Assembly: GCA_030141605.1 (NCBI GenBank)
Contig: JAQGDQ010000603.1
Location: 62,001-126,000, forward strand
Direction of reading: 5' to 3'
Length of the DNA: 64,000 bases
Source of the DNA: Tubiluchus corallicola
Lineage: Eukaryota; Priapulida; Priapulimorpha; Priapulimorphida; Tubiluchidae
Shown here: piece after piece, positions 1 to 11,200 of the stretch
Numbering within the stretch: position 1 is the first letter of the stretch
How the letters are laid out: each line of letters begins with the position of its first letter
Notes under the pieces: generated by a model
What the model was told of the DNA's origin: nothing
Seen by the model: only the letters and a program-made list of their open reading frames with translations
The model's database searches: none
Made by a program: the position numbers and the translations under genes

Positions 1-344
1 CTCAGCGACAACTTTAGTGTCACGATATAATTTATGGACACAATTCAGTAAGCAAAACCGCAATCAACTTATGAAATTTTTCCCCTTAAGTATAAAATCA
101 AATACAGATTAACAATATTTAAAACACAACCCAAAAACAAACTGCTCAATCATAAAAGTCCCGCATATAAAAACAATAAAGTAGAATTCATCAAAGGAGA
201 ATATAAAATACACAAAACACTCTAGACTCATAATATAAGTGTCTATACCATAGAAACATATGACTCATATGGAAACTTACATGCAAAAAAGTAACAAAAA
301 GCATCAAAAATTATTAGAAATCACCGTCTCTCATGTCCTATAAG

Positions 345-395
<51 letters not shown>

Positions 396-722
396 TATAG
401 ATACATAATTCTATATATATATATATAGATAGATATTTCATACACCATTTTTAGTCAGACACATGCCAATATTTTATAAAAAATTCAATTGATCATTTAT
501 TATATCTGTAATACCAGTTTTCAATAATAATAATACTTCACATAAATATTTAATTGTTATCATTTATACCATCAGGTCATCACGTATATAAATTTGAAGC
601 TATGAAAATTAGTATTTTAATATTTTTAATCCTCACAGACTGGTTAAACATTGATTTAATGTATGATGTAATTTGTTTTACTCTGTACTAGTGTATTATT
701 TTTGCAATAAAGATTTTTATAC
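1..722 (+). mobile_element. 3' end of a LINE-type retrotransposon (fragment)
   Basis: The first 120 bases and the terminal part (about 600-722) closely resemble the element at 3590-4275. Both carry the decayed end of a reverse-transcriptase ORF (GGACACAATTCAGTAAGCAA) and end with TTTTTGCAATAAAGAT, which looks like a LINE 3' UTR with a polyadenylation signal. An AT dinucleotide array sits inside. The fragment starts before the window, so its 5' extent is unknown. The exact LINE clade was not determined. Confidence 0.55.
346..392. repeat. (TA)n microsatellite
   Basis: A nearly perfect TA array of about 47 bases followed by GATA/TATA-rich sequence to about 430. It lies inside the LINE fragment. 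Confidence 0.9.
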
Positions 723-2509
723 ATATTATGTATAACAATCTCTTCATGAGGTTGTTATTTAAATTACACGATGTGTACAATATGCAATTACTGTCAATTA
801 TAATCAGTAATAAAGTGAAGATTCCTATAGGTCAACAAAAAAGATGCTGCCCTACAGTAATGCGATATGATAGTTACTGACCGTTGTTGCTTGGTGTCAG
901 TGTGGACACAGCTTAACCCCAAAAGGCAGCAAATTCTGAAGGCTAATATTTTTCTTGTAAAGGATGGAATGTGGTAGACTGCTGCCCAAGCTCAGCACTA
1001 AGCGTAGTTACTCAGGTCTGTTCATTTCACTTTTACGGCCATGCAAAAACGTTGTAGAAAAGTTTAACAGTCGGGGGATTGGGGTTGCTTCACAGCAAGT
1101 AATGGTTACCAGCCAATCAGCATCTGAAGACTGGTACTTTCCATAATATTGTACAGGATAGTACATTATCACGCAAAATCACTTGATGATGATTGGTGAA
1201 AGGTATGTTTAGTCACTTATTCTACAAACTTATAAAATAATTGCATGTTATGGTTTAGTGACAGGACTTTTGTGAAAATTAGCTTGTAAATATAATCATG
1301 TGCTTATTTGCGTGGGTGTGCAAGTGCATGCGTGCGTGAGTGTATGTATGTACGCGCATGTGTATAAATAAAACTAATATTGAATATTATTAGTGTTTAA
1401 TAACAAATGGCCATTTGTTTATGCACAAGATTGTGTTTCAGTAACACAAAAAAGAAGTTCTTGTCAAATTTCCAAAAGCCAATGCGGGCCTGTTAAAAAG
1501 CAACTACGGAGTATATGGGTTAAAATTGTTGACATTCTCGTTACAAGATTAAATGATCAATGCTGATTAAATAAGATGTATTTAAAAATTTATCATAAGC
1601 TCTGTCTAAAAAAGCTTTTATTACATGATTAGTCCGACAGAAAATTTTTAAAATATCAAATATTCTTACACAAAGTACACACAAAATTACATGGAAAAAG
1701 TTTTCGATATTCGGCTTCAAAAATTTGGAATAAGCTGCCAAATCGTATGTACATATCCACTAGCTATAATGAGTTCTTAGGACATATGTAGATGCTCTAC
1801 TTGGGTTACCTAATTTGTGTTATTTAATTATCAGTACTCTGTATCTCCAATTATTTTTTTGCAAACTATCATGAACGATTTTGGTGATTAATTTAACAGA
1901 GTTATTATTTTAGTGGATCGATTTTATTATACTTTGGCATTCTTAACTTCGGATAATCTTTTTCAAATTTTCAGAAGAGGTGATCACATTTTTAATGTTT
2001 CTTATTCAATTTTTGTTATACCTTGCTTCCATCATCGCTTGTACGACTGCGGCTATTTTGTAAAGAACGGTATGTAATTTTTTATCTTTTGATTTATTTC
2101 CAATTTGAGTGTTTTTACGCAAGATGGGTCTAATTTTAGTACAATTTTTTAAGATGGCATATTTGTGAAGTGAACTTTACACAAAAATTATTTAAGTAAT
2201 CCTATCAACATTACGTCTCGAAGTGCTTTCCTGCAATACCTTACGTCAGTCATTCAAAGCGGTAAATTTTAAAATGAGTGCTATAAATGTGCAAAGTAAA
2301 AGTTATAAAACAAAACTCTGCTATTGGTTAGGTCTCTTAGACTTCGCAAGCAACCAAGCAAGTACGCACAGTTTCACATGCACCACAGAAGGAACACTAA
2401 AAGAAATCTTTTCTGGAACCGTTCATACCTACAGCAGTTATTGCTGTTTTTAGCTACGACCACTTTCTGTTAAGAAGAACAAAAGATTATTGCGCCGTTT
2501 CACTCGTTA
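723..2509. other. Intergenic DNA without a recognised gene
   Basis: Only short ORFs are present, none with a recognisable domain. Around 1600-1760 on the plus strand a decayed frame gives an SKIWNKLPN-like peptide, resembling the C-terminal tail of LINE reverse-transcriptase proteins (compare ILWNSAPL at about 3790). This is probably an old LINE remnant with frameshifts. Confidence 0.4.
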
Positions 2510-2970
2510 GAAGGCGTGAACAGAAAGCGAATTCGAATCGATACGAATTTCCAATTTAAATCGAACTGAACTTCTGTATTTCGAATTCGAATTGAGATTT
2601 AAAGATTTTCGAACCACTAATAAAAAGCGGTGTCACAAAGATTAAACATATCATTTATATAACGTGAAATTATAGGTTCGAATAACTTCAATTACACAGT
2701 TTTTTTAAACGCTCTTTGTCAACCTCATACAGTAGCATAAATTTAGCAGCGTTTCTTGTGCGCAATTTTTAAACATATCATTAGTGTTTTTACCGCAGAA
2801 CAAATCAAGTAATGCATGATTTTTGTAGGACCGCATTTTATTACTGATTCGAAAATTTATTCAAAAATATTTTAAACCGAATTCGAATTCAGTTTAATTC
2901 TAGTTCGAAAGTCACAAATTCGATTCGATTCGATTCGAATTCGCCTTTCTTGTGAAAAGTACTTACCCTA
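2510..2970. mobile_element. MITE-like element of the 'GAATTCGAAT' family, copy A
   Basis: About 460 bp bounded by inverted GAATTCGAATCG-type ends: GCGAATTCGAATCGATACG on the left and GATTCGATTCGAATTCGCC on the right. The interior has AAAGATTTTCGAACCAC and AAAAAGCGGTGTCACA. The same ends and interior recur at 27957-29690 and 31427-31820. There is no coding capacity, so this is a non-autonomous DNA transposon. The right outer edge (TACTTACCCTAG) is the inverse of a TAGGGTGAGCA-like terminus, which is compatible with a hAT-type MITE, but the superfamily is inferred. Confidence 0.6.
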
Positions 2971-3589
2971 GTCGTGGATTCTAAGAGAAACCCGAACGAG
3001 AGTAAGCATTTCTGGATTTAATTTTCAAATAATTAAGAGAAGAAGCAGACAAGTAACGTGTTTTTTGTATAAAAAAGAAAATTAATTTGAAAATGTTTAC
3101 AATTTGCCATTTTGATTTTTATAATAAATTATTTACCAAGTCATGTGTAAAACATTGAATCTATTACAGTATATTTCAATGCAATTTCTACACGTGTTTG
3201 TGAGCCGTTTTTGTTGCGCAAGTCAGATGAAAGAGGAAGCAAGACAAAAGGAGAGCTAATTGACTGTGACGAGGAAGAGCCCCGCTGGTTCATTGATGTT
3301 TTGCGATCTGTGTATCGAGCCAGTCCATGTGTGCAGGACTTTCATTAATTCTGAAGACAATGTCAAAAAAATTATAGTAACTGTTTATATTACTACGCAG
3401 TACGCGCACTTATTTGACACACTAATGAAGTTGATGTTTGACAAGACTGTCGAACATGTCTGTTGCAAGCAGAATTATTATTTAGTCCCCTTTCAATTCT
3501 CGTCATTCTTCTTTTTTTCGTATAACCACTCTTTAAAATGTGAAATGATTTCAAAATCAGCTTGGCTCTTTTCGTCTTTCTGCTTTACA
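2971..3589. other. Intergenic DNA, nothing recognised
   Basis: A 110-codon open frame at 3260-3592 has no recognisable domain, no splice context and no resemblance to neighbours. It reads as chance coding in AT-rich DNA. Confidence 0.4.
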
Positions 3590-4275
3590 TAAAGTGCTAT
3601 TTACATTAAACATTTATTACCATACGTTAATATTTCTATTTAAATATATGAAAGATATAATTGCTGCTTTTAAAGAAAATGGTTTATCATTTATGCCCGA
3701 TAAACATAAAAACGAACACACCTATAATCTAAAACAGTTACTTACAAAAAACACATATGGACACAATTCAGTAAGCAAAACAGCAATCATCTTATGGAAT
3801 TCAGCACCCTTAAGTATGAAATTAAAATAACATTTAAAACTGTAGTGAAAACAAACTGCTATCTCACAAAAGACCCTTATATAAAACGATAAAGTAGAAC
3901 TCATCAATAATTGGAGAATATAAAAAAAACGCGTAACGCTCTTGTCTCATAAATTCATCATAATATAAGTGTCTATGCTATAAAAATATTCGACTCGTAC
4001 GGAAACTTTCATTGCAAAAAAACTAGCAAAGTATCAAAAAGTATTAAAATTCACCATAATGTCGTTCATAAGTCACCATCATGTTGTCCTGAAGACAAAT
4101 TTGTAGATATGTAATGTAGTATCTTAATGTTTTTTTCTTATGATTTTAACTTAGACTAACTGATACAATTGCACACACCACAGTCTGTCACTGACTAGTT
4201 ATACACTGATTTTATGTATGATGGAATTTGCTTTACTCTGCACTAGTGTATGATTTTTGCAATAAAGATCATTTA
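3590..4275 (+). mobile_element. LINE-type retrotransposon 3' end, truncated
   Basis: An open frame at 3594-3830 ends with a peptide containing HNSVSKTAIILWNSAP. This is the characteristic extreme C-terminus of reverse-transcriptase proteins of CR1/L2/Jockey-like LINEs. It is followed by about 440 bp of 3' UTR ending in TTTTTGCAATAAAGATC. The endonuclease and reverse transcriptase domains are absent (5' truncation). It is a close relative of the fragment at 1-722, in the same orientation. Confidence 0.65.
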
Positions 4276-4499
4276 CATATATATATAAATTTATAGATAT
4301 CTTTATATTTATATAATATCTTACATTCCCGACCAATTGCTTTGCTAGATTTTTCGCATATTTCTACTGTTGACATAATGAACTGATATTGATACTGGCG
4401 TATTTCTAACGCAAATAAAAACAGTCAATGAAAATCAGTTCTGCTGAGATAACACACCATGAAACCTTACGCCACACACTGGCTGACCTAATTTTCAAG

Positions 4500-4600
4500 T
4501 TGCTTTGCTCCACTTTGCAAAAGAGTCTAAACATTGTGATTACTAGGTACCTAGGCCCACTCCCTAGGGACTTCAACATTGCATAAAAGTGGCTGTGTTG
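4500..4600 (+). promoter_or_regulatory. Probable core promoter region of BHMT-like copy 1
   Basis: The block around GGGACTTCAACATTGCATAA followed by AAGTGGCTG has a TATA-like CATAAAA. It is conserved almost base for base upstream of copy 2 (about 31190-31275) within an otherwise more diverged duplication. It lies about 650 bp before the first coding exon. That spacing would fit a 5' UTR intron whose acceptor could be TTTTTAACATCAG near 5212. Function is inferred from conservation and position; no transcript data are available. Confidence 0.35.
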
Positions 4601-5246
4601 TGTGTGTGTGTGTATGCGCGTTGCTCAAATTTACAGATATTATTTTATGTTGTAGCAAAATCGTTTGTAAAATTGTTTTATCCAGGCAACAATGACTTCG
4701 GGTTCGCTCTAAAGTACTGAAATAGACTAGTATAGTCTATTTCATAGTCGAATAATATAACATAGGCTATAATTTTAGAACCTTATGTGATGCAGTGAAA
4801 GGATATAATTTTAGAACCTTGTGTGATGCAGTGAATGGTAATGATAGACCATTGTCTGGTGATATTCATTAAAAGTTACAGCATTACTGATCAAAGTGTC
4901 TGAAATAATTCATGTGAACAGCGATAACAAATAATTAACGTTACTATGAAAAAACCGATAAAACGAATCTATGTAACCCAAATTTTTTGTGATTTCTAAC
5001 TTGACTTGTGATTAAACTTGGGGACTAACATCAGGCTGCTAGTAACTGAGCATATCGATTTTAATGAAATGTTTTTTACGAGTGTTGCGGTTTTGAGTTT
5101 TTGTTAATCGCGTTTTTTTAATTCAACCTGTTTTAAAATCGTAACACTAACTAGTGTTAGGCTTATTTACTGTGTCTTTCTGAAGATTTGTATTTCGTTT
5201 TTTAACATCAGGTTTAGACTTTAGAAGGTAAAAGAAAGTTGCAACA

Positions 5247-8200
5247 ATGACCGCCGAAAATAGACCAAAAGTAAAAGGTGAGTAAAGCAAAACAATGATA
5301 CAACATTTCCATTAACCCTTTCAGTCCCAAATTATTTTTAATAAGAAAAAATTTTTTTGAATTAGTACTTTTGTTCAGTATGTCAATCTTGTTTACACAT
5401 AATAACTGTTCTTTAAGTGATGAAATGAAAAGCTGAACGGTCACAGCATATCATTAGCAAACAAACGTAAAAAGATCGAGCCTGGTAAGTGAACGGATCG
5501 GTGACCACTGGCTTCAATACTCGTTTTACCAATTTCATCTGCCAAACAGCCCTCTTCGTTGGTGACTGTTACCTCGCGTAGGAGGAGGCTTACACATTCG
5601 AGCATGAACAAGACGCCTCTGTCTGTCGTCAATGACTATCTTAAATAATGAGTTAGATTTCGGTCCCATGACTACCATCTAGATGAAGTAGGTTCTACAG
5701 TCCAATGCTGGTTCACAGCTTGCAGAGTGCTAAATTTTGTGGAAAAACAGGATGCAGCCGCTTGTTTCGTACACTCTGAATATATTATATAGCAGATTTT
5801 ATTGAGCGACCATAATAAATACATTTTGAAGGCATGTGTGCTCACCATTAATTAAGAAGCTTATAAGCGGCGACGATGCACAAACGCCAAGCTACTTGCT
5901 TTGAATTTGTTTGTGTGTTGATACAAATGTGTTGTATTTACACTGTAAAATAAGTATGTTGGATACGCGAACCTCTGTGATTACCTCCCCAATGTGGACT
6001 ACCTCCCCAGTATAGACTTCCCCATTTAGACCTCCACAGGGTAAATCTCCCTAATGTAGACCTCCACAATGCAGAAATTCCCTTTGATTAGAACTCCACC
6101 TGACAAGTTCGGAGTTCTTCTTGCTGTTGAGATCCGCTTGATTAGAAATAAACAAGCTCAAGTGAGCCATAGCATCCCAGAATGCCACAGGAAACAAACA
6201 AACCGTGACTTCAAAGCAAACTGTCCACAAGAACAAGAACAACAACGCAAACAAATCCCATTTTGCGTTGTAAAAAGTCTGATCTGGCGGGCCTTTAATA
6301 TGCCCTACATTTCATCAACCATCGCGATACTGCTCCATTAACAGTCAAAGTTCATTTTTGTTTGTCTAACTAGATTAGCTAAAAGTAAATAGCTGACTCT
6401 TGCGATTATTAGCGCTGGATTACAATAAAGTTGTAAAATTTTGCATTTTAAAACGAAAGAAATTAAATGTACGATTGACGTGCTTGGTTTGAGCATTTCA
6501 TCACAAAACTAACTTAACTAACGTAATTGAGTAACGAGTCACAGCTCCTGTACAGATTTCTGTAGCATGTACTGTGGTAATAAGTTTTATTTTAGGACTT
6601 TTGGAAAGACTCAAAGATGGCGAATTTGTCATTTGTGCGGAAGGATTTCTGCTCGAGTTTGAGCGCCGTGGATATCTAAAAGCTGGGCACTTCGTACCGG
6701 AAGTGGTCATAGAACATCCTCATTTAGTCAGGCAATTGCACCATGACTACGCACGCGTCGGAAGTGACGTTGTCTTGGCTTTTACGGTTAGTCTGTTGAT
6801 GAAGATGTAATGTGAAAAGTTTTTCAAGTTGAGTCACGTCATTGGGCGAACATGGTTCAGCAATTTACGTACTTTAAGGATGAATCCAAAAATACGTTAA
6901 AAATATCTTTAAAGAAAGAACCAATCCTTGAACAACATTTATTGCATTTTCATATACAATTAAAATATCGAAATCACCACACAAGATCTGCGCATAGTGT
7001 GCTTTGCTTAAAAATATAAAAGGAATTTAAATATTTTTTATCTCCCGCCAAACGAACGTCATTTGAAAAAAATGACGTAAGCTGGTGTCTGCTGGGCAGC
7101 GTGAATCGGTGAAGGCAAGCTGTGATGAAGGTACCCGTTGAGAAAGTTCTACAGTTCTCACAGAAGTTCAATTATTCAAGCGTTGTATTTAACTGTGTTT
7201 ATATATAGTTGTCATTAGATCAATTATGACCAAAATTAAAGTGGTTGGATTGTCTAGATGAGTGGTAACACTCTGTTAGCATTTGTTAACCGCTTGTCTA
7301 AATGAAACTCAAAGTCATAAAATTACGTAGAACGCAACTTCTTGCATTTTCAGTATTACGCGCACAGATGAAAACTGAGATTCATAGGAAAGGTGCATTA
7401 ACTGGAAACTATTAAAATATCATTAATCATTAATCAAAAAATCATTAATAAAACATAAAAACAAGAGCGGCCCAATAACACTTCCTTGGAGCACACCAGA
7501 CCTTACACATGCATATTCACATACATTATTACCAGTAGCAACAACTTGTTTTCTATTGTTCAAAAAAAGATTCAATCCATGTCAAAAGATGTCCTACAAT
7601 GCCATTTGCACATCTGAATGTTCATTCTTGTTAAACTGCTGTTAGATAAAATGGTAAAGAAATGGCCCAGAAATGATAAACTTAGCTGAAGATTAAAAAA
7701 ACTGATGAATAACTGTTGCACTTTTCCATCAAATGTGTTTTTATTCCTCTTGCATTCTACTGTTAAAACATCCAATAAAACTCTTGATTTGCTAAAACTA
7801 TGCAATAGGAAAGCCAATACCAAAACGCTAAATTGGCTGTCTATCAGCTGAATGGTTGGCAAACTACCTGACAGCTTGACAGTGATTGACAAACAACCAA
7901 CTAACCATATTATACACTTTGGCTTTTTCAGTACTATGCGCACAGAGGGAAACTGAGATTCATAGGAAAGGAGCATGAATTGGAAACCATAAACAGAGCA
8001 GCTCTACGAATTGCACGTGAAGTTGCTGATGAGACTGGAACACTGATGGCAGGAAATATTTGTAACTCGAATATTTATACGTTTCCAACAAACAAGGAAA
8101 ATGAGGAAGAAGTTAGGCAAATGTATAGAGTAAGCTTTGAAACGTTTGCTTTTCTGCTACGTTTGCTAAATTAATGTCGTCGAAATAATGTGTGTAAACA

Positions 8201-11200
8201 GAACATTCTGCTTTATTTGTCTAATGACGTGTCTAATCAGTCCTTCAAGATTAAACTTCATCTGCATCTTAAACTCTACTTGTACTTGTACCTGTACTTG
8301 TAGCTGTACCTGTAAATAGCACGAACGAATAACGTATCTTTTCTGTTAAAAAGAAGACTAAAACAATTCACTTACTTACAGCAGTATTTCGCATATCTAA
8401 GAAACATTTTTTATTTTAGGAACAAGTAGCTTGGGCACTCGAAGAAGGGGCTGATTTCATACTAATGGAAACAACATCTTATCTTGGTGAAGCAATGATT
8501 GCACTAGAAGAAATTAAAGCAACTGGTAAACAATTAAAGCAGGAAACTAACAATCTTTCTAGCATTTTACTCCATCTGTTATAGCAATTTTTAATATGCT
8601 TTTACACTATGTTTGAATCATTATGGCTCATTATGGTATTTTGATTCAAACACGTTAGATGGTGATGACTTTTGGCAACATTCGTTATTGAAATTATTAA
8701 GATTTGAAGCTTAACACCACTTATTTGTCTACTCATTAGTTAGCCCGTCTGTTTATTTGTTTATAAATCATAATCCCTCTGTAATGGGCACTTCTTAGGC
8801 ACATACGACAACTGACAAGACCTTAAGAGTGAAATCTAAAAACTTCAGAGATTGATTTATTCCTTGATTTCAGGCTTACCAGCTGTTGTCAACTTCCTCT
8901 CAGCTGTTCTAGAAACAACATTAGACGACGTACCATTCCCAGAAGCTTTTCAAAAACTAAAAGAAGCTGGAGCAGCCGTAGTGGGACTTAATTGCGGCAG
9001 AGGTCCTGCCACGATAATGCCTACTATAAAAGAAATTCGAAAACAATTCGACGTAAGCAAAAATTGAGTTTTCTTGCTAACACCAAGTAAATTAGCTTGG
9101 CCGAGGTAAAAATATTTTTCGCGTAATCAGTATCAAATTAAAGTCTAACCAACATTGCAGGAATATTTCACATAGATTCCTTGCTATGTAGTAATTTCGA
9201 GCCACGTGTCACTCGAATAGGATTCTCTGCCTTCCTTCCTATGTATACTTAATTTTAATTGAGTGCAGGGTCATATACTGGAGGAAGAATGGCATTGGGA
9301 GAAGGGAAGAAATGCATATCGAGGTTATGAATATAGATGAGTTGTCACCTGTCCTTAGGCCTATAGGCGTGGGCTATGGGTTAGCATAACTTCAAATTAC
9401 TTTACAACAGTACAAATGAAAGATATGATGCCAAAACGATAATAAACAAAATACATATTTGTACAAAATAGTATAAAAACCACAAGTAATTGCCAAAAAA
9501 AGCTAGGCTAAAGTATAAAATTCCCCACACACAAGATATTAGTTCGTGAAGTGGATTAGGATTAGTCAGGGTTAGGGTTGGGACTAGGATTAGGATTAGT
9601 GTTATCTTTCAGGCTAGATTGGGTACAGTGAAGCCAGGTGTATTAATTCTAGAGTGACATTATTCATTTTGCATTACCTGTAGAGTTTGTTTGACATGCT
9701 TGGCCGCTCTTGTATTGAGTTGTTAGATAGCCTTAGAATAGGAAAAAATCGTGTTTTAGTGGTATAGTAGTTGTGAGTTCAGTAGGCCACTGTTGTAGAA
9801 CCAGTATGTCTCTTTGTGATTTCTGAAGATTGGCTTGAAATTTGCTATACAGATCCTCAAACGTTTGTAAGTTTATTTATTTGCTTAATAGTTTCTGTTG
9901 GTGTTTATTTGATAATAATTCTTTTCATCTCTAGCCATTGCCTAATTATTGATTTTTTGCAACTGTTTAAAGTGCATGCGTATGCGCGTGTTTTTGTGTA
10001 GGCATGCACGTGTGTGCATGTGCCTGCTGATTTGTGAATATGCTGGGAAGTTTGTTTGTTAGCAAATTTTTGCGTTTGTTTTGTAATGCCATATGTAATG
10101 GTTTAATTTTGAATCATCTTCTGCTTCAGTGTGCTTGTTGTTAATTTGTTAACGCTTGTTTCTCGTTTACTCGCACATTTACTGTTGCTTTATTTTTGTT
10201 GATATTCTTTTTTTCTTGTTCTATTGCAGTTTCACCTTCTTCTTCTTTTTTACAATGAGTGGAAAATGAAAATAAAATCTGTAAAACAAATAGCCAGTTT
10301 TCTACAGTGAAAAAACGTTTCATCATGACTGCTGAGTTGAAGAATGCGAGGTCAAAGGCCAAGAGGGCAGTCACTAAAGATGTCAATCAGGTCAAGCAGT
10401 TGCTAGCAGAAGACGATACAGGAAAATTAGCTGAAAGAGTTGAAAGACTGAAGGGCATCTTCAAGGAGTTCACCAAAGCACATGATTCTTATCATCAGAT
10501 TTTGGAGACTGAGGATGACTTGGAAACCAGTGATGCTTATTTCTACAGGGTGCAGGAAGACTACATCACAGTTCTGAATTTAGCAAAGCAGTATACTACA
10601 GATGTGAAACAGAGGTCTCCAGTGGGGTCACCAGTAAAGAAGACCAGTTGGGCTGGTCCAGGATTTGGTGCTGAGGACATTACCAGGGGTGAGTTGCTGA
10701 GTTTGCTTAACATGCCAAAAGTTGAGTTACAGACTTTTAAAGGAGATCCACTTCAGTACCATCAGTTCATTAAAGCATTTGAGCAGAATGTTGATTGTAT
10801 TTGTGCTGACAGTGATCTCAAGTTGTCCAGGCTTATGCAGTATACTGATGGGCCAGCCAAGGAAGCCATTAGAGGGTGTCAGCTGATTGGTGGAGACAGG
10901 GGGTATGGAAAAGCAATTGAAATTTTGGAAGAGAGGTTTGGCAATTCACACCTTGTGACTGAGCAATTGGTCAGGCAAATGAGGCATGGTAAACCAGTAA
11001 GATCTCCACAAGAGGTGCAGCAGCTAGCAGATGAAATGAGTAATGCAGTTGTTATTTTGAGCCAATTACATCAGTTGCAGGAAGTTGATTCTCAAACCAT
11101 CATTTTAGAGATTGTCTAAAGATTACAGCCATACATCCAAATCAAGTGGAAGAAGCATGCGCTGGAGGTGAAAAAGAACACTGGGGCGTATCCAGGTTTC

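Noticed and set aside
9560-9599. True telomere or chromosome end
   Set aside because: The TTAGGG-like units are few and degenerate and are part of a dispersed repeat found in three places.
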